Notes under the pieces: model-generated
The model's database searches: none
Told to the model about the DNA's origin: nothing
Seen by the model: only the letters and a program-made list of their open reading frames with translations
Made by a program: the position numbers and the translations under genes
Assembly (NCBI GenBank): GCA_027625915.1
Contig: JANTQA010000008.1
Location: forward strand, 2,001,001-2,065,000
DNA: 64,000 nucleotides
Origin: Anaeramoeba flamelloides
Taxonomy: Eukaryota > Metamonada > Anaeramoebidae
Reading direction: 5' to 3'
In this document: positions 22,801 to 36,447 of the stretch, one piece after another
How positions within the stretch are numbered: the first letter of the stretch is position 1
How the letters are laid out: every line of letters starts with the position of its first letter

Positions 22801-25622
22801 GGAAGCCATTTATTGAAAAGGATTCTGATTTCACCAAAACAAATAATAATTTTAATATATGCTTTAGCCAGCATGTTGGAGTGCCATAGAGCCAATATTT
22901 ATTATCAAATATATATATAAATCTGTTTTTAAAGGAATCCTTTGGTAGAGATATATTAATTAATTTTAAAAATTTTTCTTTAGTTTTCTTTTTACATGAA
23001 TTTAACCCATTAAATAAAGTTCTTTCAATTGAATTTTTAAAAGAATTAAAAATATTTTTTTTAGTTAATTCATATAAATAATCTAGTATTAATTCTTCCA
23101 ATTTGATGTTTAATATTGATGATTTTGATAATATTTTTAAAGTATTTTCAATGAATTGCTTTTTTTCATCATAAATTAAGACTAATTTTTGCTTGGTTTG
23201 CTTGATTAGTAAATTTAATAAATTTAATTGCTTTTTATGTTTTTTTTTCATTTTTTTGCTACTACTACTACTACTATTGTTAGTATTATTATTATTATTA
23301 TTATCAACATTATTATTATTATAATTATTAAAAAATTCATTATTATTATTATTATTACTATTTTCATTCCAAATATTTTGATAATTATTTATTTTGTTAT
23401 ATTTTTTTTTTAATAATTTGGGTAATTTTTTATGTGTCCAGATATAAAGAGTTGAAATAACATGAAATAAAAACTCGTTATTGTTTGATTCTTGTAAAAT
23501 TTGATTAATTAAATTAAAAAACATTTTTTTATATTCTGGTAAATAGTTTATTGATAAACTAATTAAAGTAAATGATCGTTTCAAAAAATCTTCCTTGATT
23601 ATGAAATTACTATTGAGGTTATTATTATTATTTAACCTTTCTCCTTGTTCTTGTTTTTTTCCTTTCCATTTCCCTTCACCACCATGTTTTTCTTTTTTGT
23701 TTGTTTTTGTCTTTTTTTTATCTTTACCACTGTCCTTACCATCTAATTCCAAGAAATTTAATTTAAAAATTTTAAAAATATTTTGAAAAATATCCCTTGA
23801 ATTATAATAATTATTCAAATTATTATTCATTTGATTTTTACTATTTTTAATATTGTTCCGATTTAATATTAGATTTGTCAAATTGCTTTTAAAAATTGGA
23901 ATTAGTTTTTTAATTTGTTTCTTAAAGTATTTTGGCTTTATTTCAAATAACTTTTCCAAATAAATGAAAATTTTGATATTAAAATTATTTGAATTACTAT
24001 TCTTATTATTCTTGTTGGTGGCCATATTATTATTTAACAATGTTGTAATAAATAGAGAGACGTTTTTTAAAAATATTTTATAATGATTTGGTATATTTTT
24101 GTTATTCAAATAATATATATTTAATGATTCCTTAATATGATCCATCATTTCAGAATATTCATTTATTGAAGAGAAATTAAAATAATATTTTAATAAATTT
24201 AATAATATTTTTAAATTTGTTCCCTTAGTATTTAATTTTAAAAATTCATCTGCTTGGTTTTTAAATATTATATTTAATAATTTTAATATTATTTTATTTT
24301 TCGTAAAAAAGATATTCTCATTATTAATATTGGTGTTAGTATTTGTATTATTAATATTAGTGTTTATTTCTGTATTGGTATTATTAGTATAGATCAATTT
24401 CTTTTGATTAATAATTTTTAAAAGATCATCAAAATAATGTATATCGATAGTATTGTTCTCCCAGATGTTAAAGATTTGATTAAACAGTTGAATACTCGTA
24501 TTAATTAATTTTTTATAATTTTGCTTATTGGTTTTTTTTTGTTGCTTTTGGATTTGCAATTTTAATTTTTGTTGTTTTTTTAATTGCTTTAATTGCCGTT
24601 TTTCTTTTTTTTTCTCCCTTTCTAAATCACTAATATTATTTAAATTCCCATTTTGGTTTTGGCCCTGATGATTAAAAGTTTGGTTCTGGCCCTGATTATT
24701 CATTTGCATTTGCATTTGCTTTTGCATTTGCATTTGCTTTTGCATCTGCACTTGTATCTTTTGTTGCAACACTTGGTATTGTAGATGGAATTGCTTTTGT
24801 TTGTTATAAATTTCTTGTATTTGATTTGTTATTGGGCTAAAATGTTCTTGCTGCTTTTTTTTTAATTGCTCCTTGTAGTGCTGTTGTAATTTTAATAATT
24901 GGTTCTGAAGTGATTGGAATTGTTGTTGTAGTTCTAATTGCTTATTGTTGATTTTATCATTCTGAGATTTTAATTGTTGAAATTTTAATTTTATTTGTTG
25001 TTGTTGTTCTAAAGTTATTGGAATCTGTTGCTGTTGCTTTAATTGTATTTGTTCTTTCAATTGGTTGTGCTGTTGCTTGATTTGTAATTGGATTTGCTGA
25101 AATTGCTTTTGTTCCTGCTTAATCCGTAATTGCCTTTGTTGGATTTGCTTTATTTGCTCTTTAAATTTTTGCTGATATATTTGTTGATATTGCTGGACGA
25201 AAACCTGTTGCTGTTGTTTCAATTTTTCGTTTAATTGTTGCTTTTGTTGCTGCAATTGCATTTGCTGTTGCTGTATTTGCTGCAATTGGTGCTTATATTG
25301 CAATTGCTTTTGTTGTTGTTGTTGATGTTGTTGTTGTAATTTTAATCGCCTTAATTTCTCTTGTTGTAATTTTTGTTGTTGTTGTTGTTGTTGCAATTGT
25401 AATTCCTTTTGTTTTTGTAATTTGTTTAATTGATATTTTGGCTTTTGCTGTTGGATGTCTAAATATAATGAAAATTGGATTAAAAATTTGATTATTATTT
25501 CTTTATTATTTTTTGATAAGTTTGTTATTAAAGTTGCTGGTGACTTTGAAGAATTGGTTTTTAATTCATTTTTGAATAGAATTGAATTTTGTGAAATATT
25601 ATTATTTATATTATTCTTAGAG

Positions 25623-25698
<76 letters not shown>

Positions 25699-28600
25699 AG
25701 TTATTTTTGGTATTATCATTATCATTATTATTATCATTGGTGTTGTCATCATTAATGTTATTTTGATTATCTTGGTTGGTTTTTTTTTGTTTTTCAATAT
25801 TAATTATTATTTTGGTAAGCTTTAATAAAATAATTTTTTGTTCAAATAAATGAAATTTATTAAAATTTTTTAAAAAATTTAAAATTATATTTAAAAATTT
25901 GTTTGAATAAAATTTGTTTGGATGATCAATAATCAATTGAAACAAATAAAAAATTTTGGGATTATAAAAGGAATTTGATAAAAACACAGAATGTAAAATT
26001 TGTAACCATTGACCTGGGAATTTAAATTTTTTTAAGTCAGGGAAAATTTCTATCAACAAATTAAATGCCCTTCTTTTTCTAAATCGTTCTTCTAATTGAT
26101 ATTCATCTAGCATTGATCTATATAATTTTATTAATGATCTTTCAGCTTGTATTAGATTGCTTAATTGCTTAATTAATTCAATTACTGTGATATAACATCG
26201 AGATCTTACTATTATACTTTTTGATTTCTCGCTAAATGGCTTCCAAGCAAATTTAAGTAATTCTGGTATTTTTTTTTTATCAAATAGATTTTCATATTTA
26301 ATGATTAAAGAAATTAATTTTAATAATTCTATTTTAAAATTATTTTGGAGATTTTTTTTAATGTTGAACTGTTTAGAATTATAATTATTATTATTCATAT
26401 TATTAGCCATGTTGTTATTGTTGTTGTTAAATAAATTATTATTACTAATAAAATCTTGTATAATTGTCAAAATAAATTGTTTATCAATTATTGGTTGATT
26501 TTTTTCTTCCGTTAAATTGTAATGCAAAATTGGTGTTATCAAATATTTTAATACAAAAATTTTGTGTTGGAAATTAGGTTTGGGGTTTTGTAGAAAATGT
26601 AAAAAATGTTTAATGACTATTTTTTTTTCTTCAATCGAAAAGGTTTGTGGTATTTCAATGATGAAAAAGTCTCTTAGTATTTTGGTACTAGTTTTAAATT
26701 GCTTTGTTAAAAACTGTGGTAACTCTAAAATGGTAGTTGAATCTCTTTTGTTATTCCTAATATAATCAATATTTAATTTAAACAATCCAGATATTCTTGA
26801 TTTAAATCTTAATTCAGGGTTATTTTTCCTTAAATTGAAATTCATCCATTTCATTATTAAAGCATTCATTGTGCTTCTTTCATTAATTGCAGATCTTTTA
26901 ATTTTATTTGACAAATGTCGAGTTAGATCAAATAATTCAATAAAGGATTCCGATTCATTATTCTTTTGATTATGGTGATTAAAATTTGTATTTTGACCCT
27001 GACCTTGGTTTTGGTTTTGGCTTTGGATTTGAGATTGATATTGACAAAAGTTTCTAACAAAACGATCATAACCCAATTCTAAAATTTTGCTTAGTATTTC
27101 TTCTTCATTATCACTATTTTCTTGGTTATTATTGTTGTTTTTGTTGTTATTATTGTTAGTATTATTGGTATTATTATTATTATTACTGCTAGTAGTAGTA
27201 GTAGTTGTGCTGATATTATTTTCATTTTTATTATTATCTTCTTCTATATTTAAACTTTTATTCTTCTTCCCCTTTTTATTTTTATTATCAATTCGTTTCA
27301 CTATTTTGAAAAATGTTTGTAATATTTTCAAATCTTTTATACTATTTTCAAAAAAAAACTTCAAGCTTATTTGTAAATTTTCCTTAAAAAACTTCTTATG
27401 GATAATAAATAAGCAATCAGTCGAAAATTTTCGATCAATTTGTGCTAGCCATGGCAAAATTTGTGGGATGTTTTCTCTTGATAATTGTAAATGATTTAAA
27501 GTTTTTACGATTAATATTAATACTGTATAATCTTTATTGTCTTTATTCAATACTTTTGGTTGCGAAACTTTGGTTAATTTAAATAATTCCTGAATAATTG
27601 GCTTTTCAAAAATTTCTGATATAACATTAGGGAAGATTTTTAATAAGTTCTTTATTGCAGACAATAAGTGGACTTTATTTTTATTTTTATTTCGACCATA
27701 GAAATCATTAAAAATATTTTTAATTAATTGAATGGGTATTTTAGTTTTTAATTTAATTAATCCTTCTTTAATTAAATTATTAATGCTTTTTCGATCTTCA
27801 ATTAAATAAGAAATTAATTTTTGAATTAATTGGAAAATTAATTTGATATAATTTTGGTTGTTTTGATTTTTCAAATTAGAAAATAATTTGAAATTACAAA
27901 TATTTAAAAATTCAAATCCAAATTCTATCAAATATTTTAAATATTCTAAATTTTGGTTGTTTTGATTAACTAAAATAATAATTTTATGTAATATTAATTG
28001 TTGATTCTTTAGATTAATTAAATTTTCTAATCTATTTTTATCAACACTTTCATTTGTTAACAATATTTTTTTTTCCTTTTTATTATCATTTTCTTTTAAA
28101 TTAACTTGTCCTTGTCCTTGCTCTTGCTCTTGCCCTTGACCTTGTGATAATAAATAAAAGTCTGATTCTTTTTCTAATAATTGTTCTTGTTGCTGAGGTT
28201 GAGATTTTTGATTTTGTTTTTCTATTTGTAATTTTTCATTTTCAATTTGTTGTAACTGTTTTTTTTCAGTTTCTAATTTTTTAAAAAATTTTTGATTTAA
28301 TTGGAAAATAAATAAAATTTTTTGGAAAATTATTAAAGTCTCTGTGTTTAAAGTTAAAAAAATAGTTAATTTAGGATCTGTAAAAAATTTGAGTAAATTA
28401 TTATTTAATTCTTTTATAAAATGGAAATTATTAATTAATTCAAAAATTTCTTTTAAAAATTGTAAAGTCACAGAGTTAATTTTTGTAAAATAATTTAATA
28501 TTAATAAATCAATTAAAGTTTTTAAATTTTTTTCATTATTTTTAATAATTAAACAAATTTCTTTAAAAGTTTCTTGAGTTTGGTTTATTAATATTCTACT

Positions 28601-29025
28601 AAATAAAAATGTTGAATCATTTAAAATGAAAAAAAATGATTTAATAATCAAAGTTATAATGTTATCATTATTTATAATTCTTGGAAATTTTTGAATTAAT
28701 ATGGAAATTATTTTGCACCCTCCTAATTTTTTATTTATTTTATTTAAATAACAGTAATGAACAGATATTTTAAGTAATTTTTTTAAAATTACATTTTTAA
28801 GTTTTGAATTATTTTCTAATTTATTTAATAATTCAATAAATATTTTTTACCATAATTAGATATTTCCATATTATTTGAGTTTATTAATTTAAATATTGAT
28901 TCGAAAAAAATTATTGGATTTATATTATTTTGAGAATCATTATCATCTTTTTTTTTATAATATTTTGATTATTTTTAACCTTATTATGATCCTTGAAATT
29001 ATTTTGTCTATTTTGATTATTGTTG

Positions 29026-29061
<36 letters not shown>

Positions 29062-32000
29062 CTATTATTGTTATTTATATTATTTTTATTTGATTTGAAT
29101 AATTTAACAAAAATATTTAATAGATTATTATAAATTCTTAAATTTTTATTCTTATTAACAGATTTTCTACAATATAATAGGATACAAATAATTATTTTTT
29201 TTAAATAATATTTTTTTATATATAAAATTTTTTTAGGATCAGAAATAATTAATTTATTAATATGTATTTTCTTTTTATCATCATCTTCTTCTTCTTCGTC
29301 TTTTTCTTCTCCTTCTTCGTCTTCTTTTTTATCTTTATCTTTATCTATATCTTCATCCTCTTTTTCGATAACCATCTCCTTTTTGATTATTTTTTTTAAT
29401 AAACTATTATTCTTCATCTCATCAACACAACTATAATCATCATCATCATCATCATTAGTATTAGTCTTAAATAAATCGTTAATTAATGATTTTAAACAAA
29501 GATAAAGTAAATTTAAACTCCAGTTTTTCAATTTTTGATCTTGATTAGATTTAGTGGTCAATAAAATCTCCTTATCCCAGGGTTGTTTTGATAAGATTTT
29601 TATTGCAAAGTTTATTGAACTATCTAAAGATATTAATATTGGCTTTTCATTTTTAAAATTTAATGTTAATTGGAAAAGATCTTTAATATTGAATGTCTTT
29701 TTTTTTTTAAAATTCAAATTTTGTATTTTGCCATAAATAAAATCTCTATTTTTCCCACCGAATCTGCCTAATAAATCAGCAGCTATCAAGGCAATCTTTT
29801 TATTTGGTTTGAACAAATTTGATAAAGATAATAATAATTTTTCGCCCTTTTTGGTGCCTATTGTTTCAAGTAAAAAATTTGGATTCAAACTTTGAAGAAT
29901 CTGTTTCAATTTCAACAACGAGTTTTTAACTAAATTGGAATTGTTTGATTGTAAAGCAACTATTAAATGATCAATGAAACAGGAAACATGAGTATGTAGA
30001 AATGGTAAATTAAATGGCAAATCTAGGCATAGAGAGGCTATTTCATATTTGATATTTGTCAAATGATCAAAATCTAGATACAATTTTTCAAACATTTCAA
30101 GTAATGGCGGTACAATTGGCAATAGATCATAATTCAAAAAATTTGAATTTTCCTTGATAATGTTGATTGTCCATTTTAACATTGTCAAATATTTTTTTGG
30201 GTTGTTTGATTTTGTTAATTTATAATGACATATTTGGATTAATTTGGAACAATAATTTTTAATAATTAGCACAATTTTACTTTTATTGCTGCTGTTGCTG
30301 CTGCTTCCATTTTTAAAACTATATAAAAGTGTTTGAGAAACAATTTGAAATAAGAATAAAATCACGTTAGTTTCATTTTCGTCTTGTATATCCTCTAAAG
30401 TCGGTAATTTTTTTAATATAAATTCAAATAATATTGATAATAATGGCAAATATAACTTGTCAGGTTTTAAAAAATTGGTGAATAGTATTGAAAATTTTTT
30501 ATTGATCTTGATAATTTCTATTAAAAAGTCCATATTGTCGTAAATCAATTGGGTATATGATGCTGAATCCAAATGTTCAAATAATTTTACAAACAAATTA
30601 ATTACTAATTTATTTTTCTTTTTAATCTTATTTTTTATTTTTTTATGATCATCTTTATCAATGTCCTTATCAAAATTATTATTCTGATCATCATAATCGT
30701 TTTCGTGTAAATCGTCATTATTTAAATTATTGGTTTTAATAATGCTATTAAAATTCTCTTTATTATTTAAGAGAATTATACATTTGATAGTTCTTCTTAA
30801 TAATTTTTTAAATAATAAAAATTGTTCCTTTGTTAAGCTCAGTGAATTTGTTTGTTGAATATATTTTGGGAAATAATTAATCTGTGATGAATCCATTTTG
30901 TTGAATAAACTATTTTGGCCCTGATTATTAAAATTAAGATTTTGATTTAAAGTCCTTTGTCTCTTCAAATTTTGATTTTCTTTCATAATATTATTATTTT
31001 CTTCATAAAAAATTTCAAAAATTAGTTTTATAATTTTTTGTATGGCCTTTAATAATTCTGTGAGCATTAAAGAGCATTCTTTTAAATTATCTTGCTTTTT
31101 ATATTCAATTAATTCTAAATCTAACTTTTCTTTCCAAAGCTGTTGTGCCCTTTTAATTTTTTGTTCTTCTTCAATTTTCTTGTTTTGTTCTTCATTTTGA
31201 GATTGATTGCAATTATTCGTGTTGGAAATATTATTATTACTAATACTACTTTGATTGTTATTAGATGTGGAAGAAGATGTGCCACTTGTTTGTGGATTTG
31301 GATTTGGATTCATGTTATCTTGATCTAGATCAGAAGTCTCCATGGGTGTCATCGGGGTCAGTGGGGTCAGTGGGGTCAGTGGGGTTAGTGGTGGTTGTGG
31401 CGATGTTGAAAATATTGGTGAATTAGGAGACATTATTATGGGTGTCAATGGTAAAGAAGGCGAAGAGGGTGAATTATAATTACGATTCATAATATTTAAT
31501 TTTGAAATTGTTGTCAAATCATATATTTGGAAAGTGTTTTTAAAGTAATTTAAATTAATAATTTCCGAAATTTGTTTTCGTAATGTAGAGATTTTGTCAA
31601 TAAAGGCAATGAATGTTGTATACAATATATTTAATTTTTTTAATTTATCCTTGATATTAAAAAAATCAGATAAAAGAATAATTGTTATTTTTGGTGAAAG
31701 AATCTGAGTCTTTAAGGGTAAATTATGATTGTGTAAATTGTGACATATAATATCAAATATTTTTTCAATTTGATTTTCATTGAAATTATTTCCAACATTT
31801 AAAATAAAATTAAACAGAAAATATAATGATCGAGACGTTAACATTTCATTAATAAAAATACCCCCATTATTCGTTGCGCCAATGAAATTAATTTCTTCTA
31901 ATAACTTGTCAGTATGATGAAATAAGATTTGAATTTTTCCGTTTTCTGCAATTTTAATCAAGAGATCAAGCAATTTTTTTCTTAAATTTACAAACTCTTG

Positions 32001-33284
32001 TGGGCAATCACTTAATAAGTTTATTAAATGAGTAATTAGTCCCTTTTCAACAATATTAAAATTATGTTTTAAGATCTGTGAATTGTACTTGAGTTTTTCT
32101 TCTTCTATTTTTATTTTATGGAATTGTTGTTGGGATGGTTGTTGAGATGGTTGCTGCTGCTGCTGCTGTTGTTGTTGTTGTTGGTATTGTTGTTGTTTAT
32201 CCTTAAAATTAATATTGGAAAAATTAAAATTTTTTTCAGAGGAATTCAAAAAATAATCATTAATAGTCAAATATAATTTGATAAATTTAATTTTCACAAT
32301 CAAAACTTGATGATAAAAATCATAGTCTTGTCTTAGTGAAACATAATTTTTTTCCAAAATTTTTGGCAAGGCTGTCAATAATATTTGCTTGATTAATAAT
32401 TTGTCATTATAACTTGTGGTATCACTTTGGTAAATTTGAAGTAATATTTTTCTTGAATAAAGCAATATTTTGCGACTTTTTATTGCCATGTTCATTCCCG
32501 TATCCATTCCCATTCCCATTCTAGGCTGGCGAATGTTTTTTGTTTGGCTTGAATTTCTGAGATTATTAGTGTTATTATTTGGATTGTTATTGCCTGTAGT
32601 ATTTTGTAAATCTTGAAGAAAATTTTTAATCATTTGGTTGAAGATATCTAATATTTTTTTTGTTACTTTTTTAAACAATAAATGAAAGGGTTCAAATAAT
32701 AAATTCAGTATTTGTAAACAATATTCACCATTAAATTCATTTTCAATTTCCAAATTATCCACACACGTTTGGATCATTAATTCGATTCCATCACACCATT
32801 TTTTGCTTCTACTAATAGTAGGTTCAATAGTGTTGGGATTTTTAGTGTTGGTGGTGTTCGTAGTGCTGGTATTGTTATTGCTTGTACTATTTAATAAAAT
32901 GGTTTTCTGGTTGTTGCTTGATTCATTTGGATGGTTATTTGGCTTTGATTGAGGTAAACTCAGTTCAATTTTAATTTCTTCATGATTGGAATTTTCGTTT
33001 GGGATCGTAAATAAATTGCTTACTAAAATCGGTAAATCATTATTTTGTGAGACATAGCGTAAAATTAAAAAAATGTTTTTCCTGATTTGTTGGGATTTCT
33101 TTTGTTGATCTTTCACATCGACTTCTTTTAAGATTTTGACAAATTCAGGTACTATCCTGACAAAGTAAATATCAAGCTTCTCATTTGTAAGCTTTTGAAT
33201 GGTCCGTAGGATCCGGCCCAACAAGTCTAAACGTTTATTGGGATCTTTGGTATTTTCAAGTTGGGTAACAAATTCTGTTAACAT
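18467..33284 (-). CDS. TRRAP: Tra1/TRRAP, giant PIKK-family pseudokinase of SAGA/NuA4 (two apparent frame breaks)
   Basis: Activator-binding scaffold of the SAGA and NuA4/TIP60 histone acetyltransferase complexes. ATG at 33284. The N-terminal half (MLTEFVTQLENTKDPNKRL...) is a helical HEAT-repeat solenoid. The FAT region lies at about 22.3-20.6 kb, the PI3K-like domain at about 19.7-18.6 kb and FATC at the end (RDLIKIARNKNN...ILYPWF). The kinase-like domain lacks the catalytic HRD and DFG motifs (STGLINQEGFIPNY stands where DFG is expected), as in Tra1/TRRAP. Length is about 4,939 residues against 3,700-3,900 in yeast and human, because of Asn runs, a Gln-rich coiled region (24.5-25.45 kb) and TPL repeats (31.34-31.4 kb). 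The sequence as given changes frame at an A9 run (28948-28956) and an A6 run (28843-28848). One extra base at each makes 14,820 nt, an exact multiple of three. No intron needed. Confidence 0.95.
25621..25697 (-). repeat. Pure GTT/AAC triplet run coding poly-Asn within TRRAP
   Basis: About 26 uninterrupted GTT triplets on the plus strand, read as AAC (Asn) in TRRAP. Other Asn runs of the same gene mix in or prefer AAT. The uniform codon indicates a recent triplet-slippage expansion rather than selection for the codon. Confidence 0.85.
31341..31400 (-). repeat. 9-bp minisatellite coding (Thr-Pro-Leu)n in TRRAP
   Basis: About six tandem copies of a GGGGTCAGT-type unit on the plus strand, read as PLTPLTPLTPLTPMTPME. 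It is a GC-rich patch in an AT-rich gene and gives several closely spaced Thr-Pro sites, a possible proline-directed phosphorylation cluster (inference). The same region also has NSPIFSTSPQPP just upstream in the protein. Confidence 0.8.
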
Positions 33285-34509
33285 TATTTTGAGTATTAAA
33301 AGAATTGGTTCTGTTTGGTTTTGTGTTAATCAAAAAGAAATTTTTTTTTTATTTTTATGTTTTCTTTTTTTTTTCTGTTCAAAATAAAACCAACAAAAAA
33401 AAGAATAATAATAATAAAAAAAAAATGTTAAAAAAATGATTTATTCTCTCATTTTCAGGTTTTGTAAATTGAGGATAGTTTGTAAATAGTTTAATAAACT
33501 TCAAGATTCTTATTTGGTTTGTTAGTCTCTTTGAAGAACCATGTTTTAAGATTTTTTATGAATAGTTAGTTTGTATAATTTGAGATGTTTAACGTTCTTG
33601 AAATTTTTTTAAGAATTTGATAAGAAGAGGTAATATTTCACTTGGTTTGGTAGTTTATTGTTTTCAGCTTAATTTTTTTTAATAATTTGGTTCTTATTGT
33701 TTTATTTATTAATTTATACTTCCTTTCTTTGAATATTTTTCAATTGCTGTTTTTGTTTCAAATGATGTTTATTAATCTCCAATATAATTAAATAAAATGT
33801 CTACTTTTGAAATATTTGTTCTATTGGTTTTTGGAACTGTATTAGTTATTGATGATTTTATTGTAAAAATTTGAAACACGATATTAATTTTCTTTAATCA
33901 AAAAATCGGTTTAAAATAAAAAAGTCAAATTGAAAAACTTTAAAACTTCCATCATTTATTTTGGAATTTTGCACTTTTAGAATTGGAAGGGCTTAATGGT
34001 TTCCTGAATTCTTCTTTTTTTTATCTTCTTCTTGTTTGGGAAAGAAAAAAAATTGTAAAAAATTTCTCAATTGAAAGGTTAAAGGTATTGCAACTAAAAA
34101 ATTTTTACTTGATTACCAATATTAAAGATGATCAGAAAACAACTTCTTTACTTTAAACGTGTGTGGTTGATTTTTAGGATTCAAACTGCTTGTTGAAAGA
34201 ATATATTTAATAGGGTTTCACAAATATATAATAAAACAACGGAATAGAATCGTGGTTTGAATTATCTAATCTACTCTGAGAATATTAAATAGTTTATCTT
34301 TTGTTCATATCTCTTAATTCTATTGTGATATTTTATTTTATATTTTATAAAAAAATTTAATAAAGTATTTTTTTACACAAAGCACTTTAAATACTCAAAA
34401 TAAAACAAAACCACAACTAAAAAAACAAGTTAATTACTAATTTCTAATTAAATAAAAAAGTGGAATTCTTGACTTTCTGGTATAACAATATTGTTCTAAT
34501 TTGACCTAC

Positions 34510-35340
34510 CATAAATTTTTAAATTAATAAAAAAGAATTATATAAAAAAAATAGATACATAACAATATTAGGATCTATCATTTTATTATAAACCTTTTTC
34601 TTAAATGTTTTGTATTTAGACTGTACTACAAGGAAAATTTAAACACCTAAAATTAAAGTTAGCCAAAACTATAAATTCTATTTCAGTTATACTTCTTTTA
34701 TAAATTATTTTTTCAAAGTTATCGTAATTTTATGTAATAAAAATAGGATAGCTATTTAACCCATGAAAATCTGAATACCCCCCTTTTCAAAAATACCGAC
34801 TTTTGAAAAAAACACCTATTTTTGGGGTATTTTTTTATTGGAAAAAGTTGAAATGAATTAATTTTTGATTGAACATTAAGATTAAAAAAAGAATAAATGT
34901 TAAAACAATTTGCAGAAAACAACATGTAATGTATATAAAAACCCAAACCTGGAAAAAAATAAAATGATAAAAAATATTCCAAAAACAGATAAAAAATCAG
35001 ATTTTCAATTTAATTTAGCAATATCTTTTGATTGAAATATTTAGTGCTATTTTAAAATTGAAAAATATGTTACTTTTTAGACTATTAAAAAAATACTTGA
35101 AAATTATCTCTCTACTAAGCCAATTAAAAAATTCAAAAATTTTACAATTAAAAATGAAAAAAATATTACTGAAAACTTTCATTTTTTTTTTTGTTCCTAT
35201 TAATATCTAATAATTTTCTAAATCTTTTTGAAAATTGTTATGTATAATAATGTTTATTATATGAGTGTATTTGAAAAATACAAAATTTAGAGATTTTTTT
35301 TTGAAAAAATTTTCCTTGTCTTGTGTTGTTGCTAAATAAA
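34510..35340 (-). repeat. Dispersed repeat family B, inverted copy
   Basis: Reverse-complement match to about 52,190-53,200. Clear shared words are AAATACCGACTTTTGAAAAA (counterpart AAAAGTCGGTATTTTTGAAA), TTAAAGTTAGCCAAAACTA (counterpart TAGTTTTGGCTAACTTTAA) and TTTCCTTGTCTTG (counterpart CAAGACAAGGAAA). The order of these blocks is preserved over about 800 bp. Confidence 0.7.
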
Positions 35341-36251
35341 ATATTTTAAAGAAAATGAATTAAAAATATAGAATATGTTTTATGATTTGTAGTAACAATA
35401 TTATTTCTATGAGTAGTAAACCTAATAAGATAATAAGTTGATATCCATTGATTATTTCAAAATTGATTTTAATGAAAAATTCAAAAGTTCGAATAACCAA
35501 CCAATCAAATAAATCAACCTCAAAGAGAATTATCTTTGGATCTGATCATTAATGTAGTATCTTTCTTTTTTTAATTTTTTTTTTCACATTATGTTTTTTT
35601 TTTTTAAGATTTTTGTCTGATTAAATTATTATTTTTTCAATTCACTTTCTTTTTTAATTTACTGAAAATTTGTAAAATATAAATATATTTTAATTTTGAA
35701 TAGTGATCCAAATTCTAGTATCATGTTAAAAAATTTTACTCTAAATTTATTGAATATATCAATTTCCAATTATGAATTCCTTTTTGAAAAATTAATTAAG
35801 ACTTGAAATTAAAATTATAAATTCCTTTTTTACTATTTACAATAATAATTAATATTGATGAATTTTTTTTTTGGAAATCACAAAATCATGAATTCAAAGA
35901 GTTGGAAAAATATTAAAAAAAATAATAATAATCATGATATTATCATTCGGAAAGATTTTTTTAACAGTTTTTGTTTATTATTAGTAAGATTTTGAAAAAA
36001 AACGTTTTAAATAAATAAATTAATAGTGAAAAATTTTGCAAAAAAGGATATATTATTATTTGACAAAAATTCATTAGAATTAACAATAAAAATGTCAGAT
36101 CCTTTAATAAGATGAAAAAAAAAATAGTTTGTTATTTTATTAATAATAAATCAGTTACTACAACATTTTAGGAAGTATGAAAAAAAAAATTTTTTAATTA
36201 ATAAATAAAAAAAATTTTTTAATAATTTTGAATTTTTTTTTATGAAATATA

Positions 36252-36447
36252 CTGCCATTTCCGCTTTTAAGACACAAACTTTGAAATAAATTTAAGGTAC
36301 AAAAAAAAATCCCAAATTAACACACAAAATTCAAATTCTAGTAAAATAATTTGTTTAAAAAAATATTCTAAAAATATGCTTTAATATGAGTTAGTTTTAT
36401 GCCCTAAATTTCGTTGAAAGTTTGTGCATTAAAAGTAAAACTGACTA
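36252..36447. mobile_element. MITE, same family, copy 4
   Basis: About 196 bp with ends CTGCCATTTCCGCTTTTAAG and TTAAAAGTAAAACTGACTA, TA on both sides. It is the most diverged copy, but still has TTTCGTTGAAAGTTTGTGC on the right and TTCTAGTAAAATAATTTGT in the middle. Confidence 0.75.

Noticed and set aside
28652-28947. An intron separating two TRRAP exons
   Set aside because: A GTTAAA donor and a TTAG acceptor can be found, but the segment between is protein-like in the third frame and two one-base corrections restore one exact frame, so an intron explains less.
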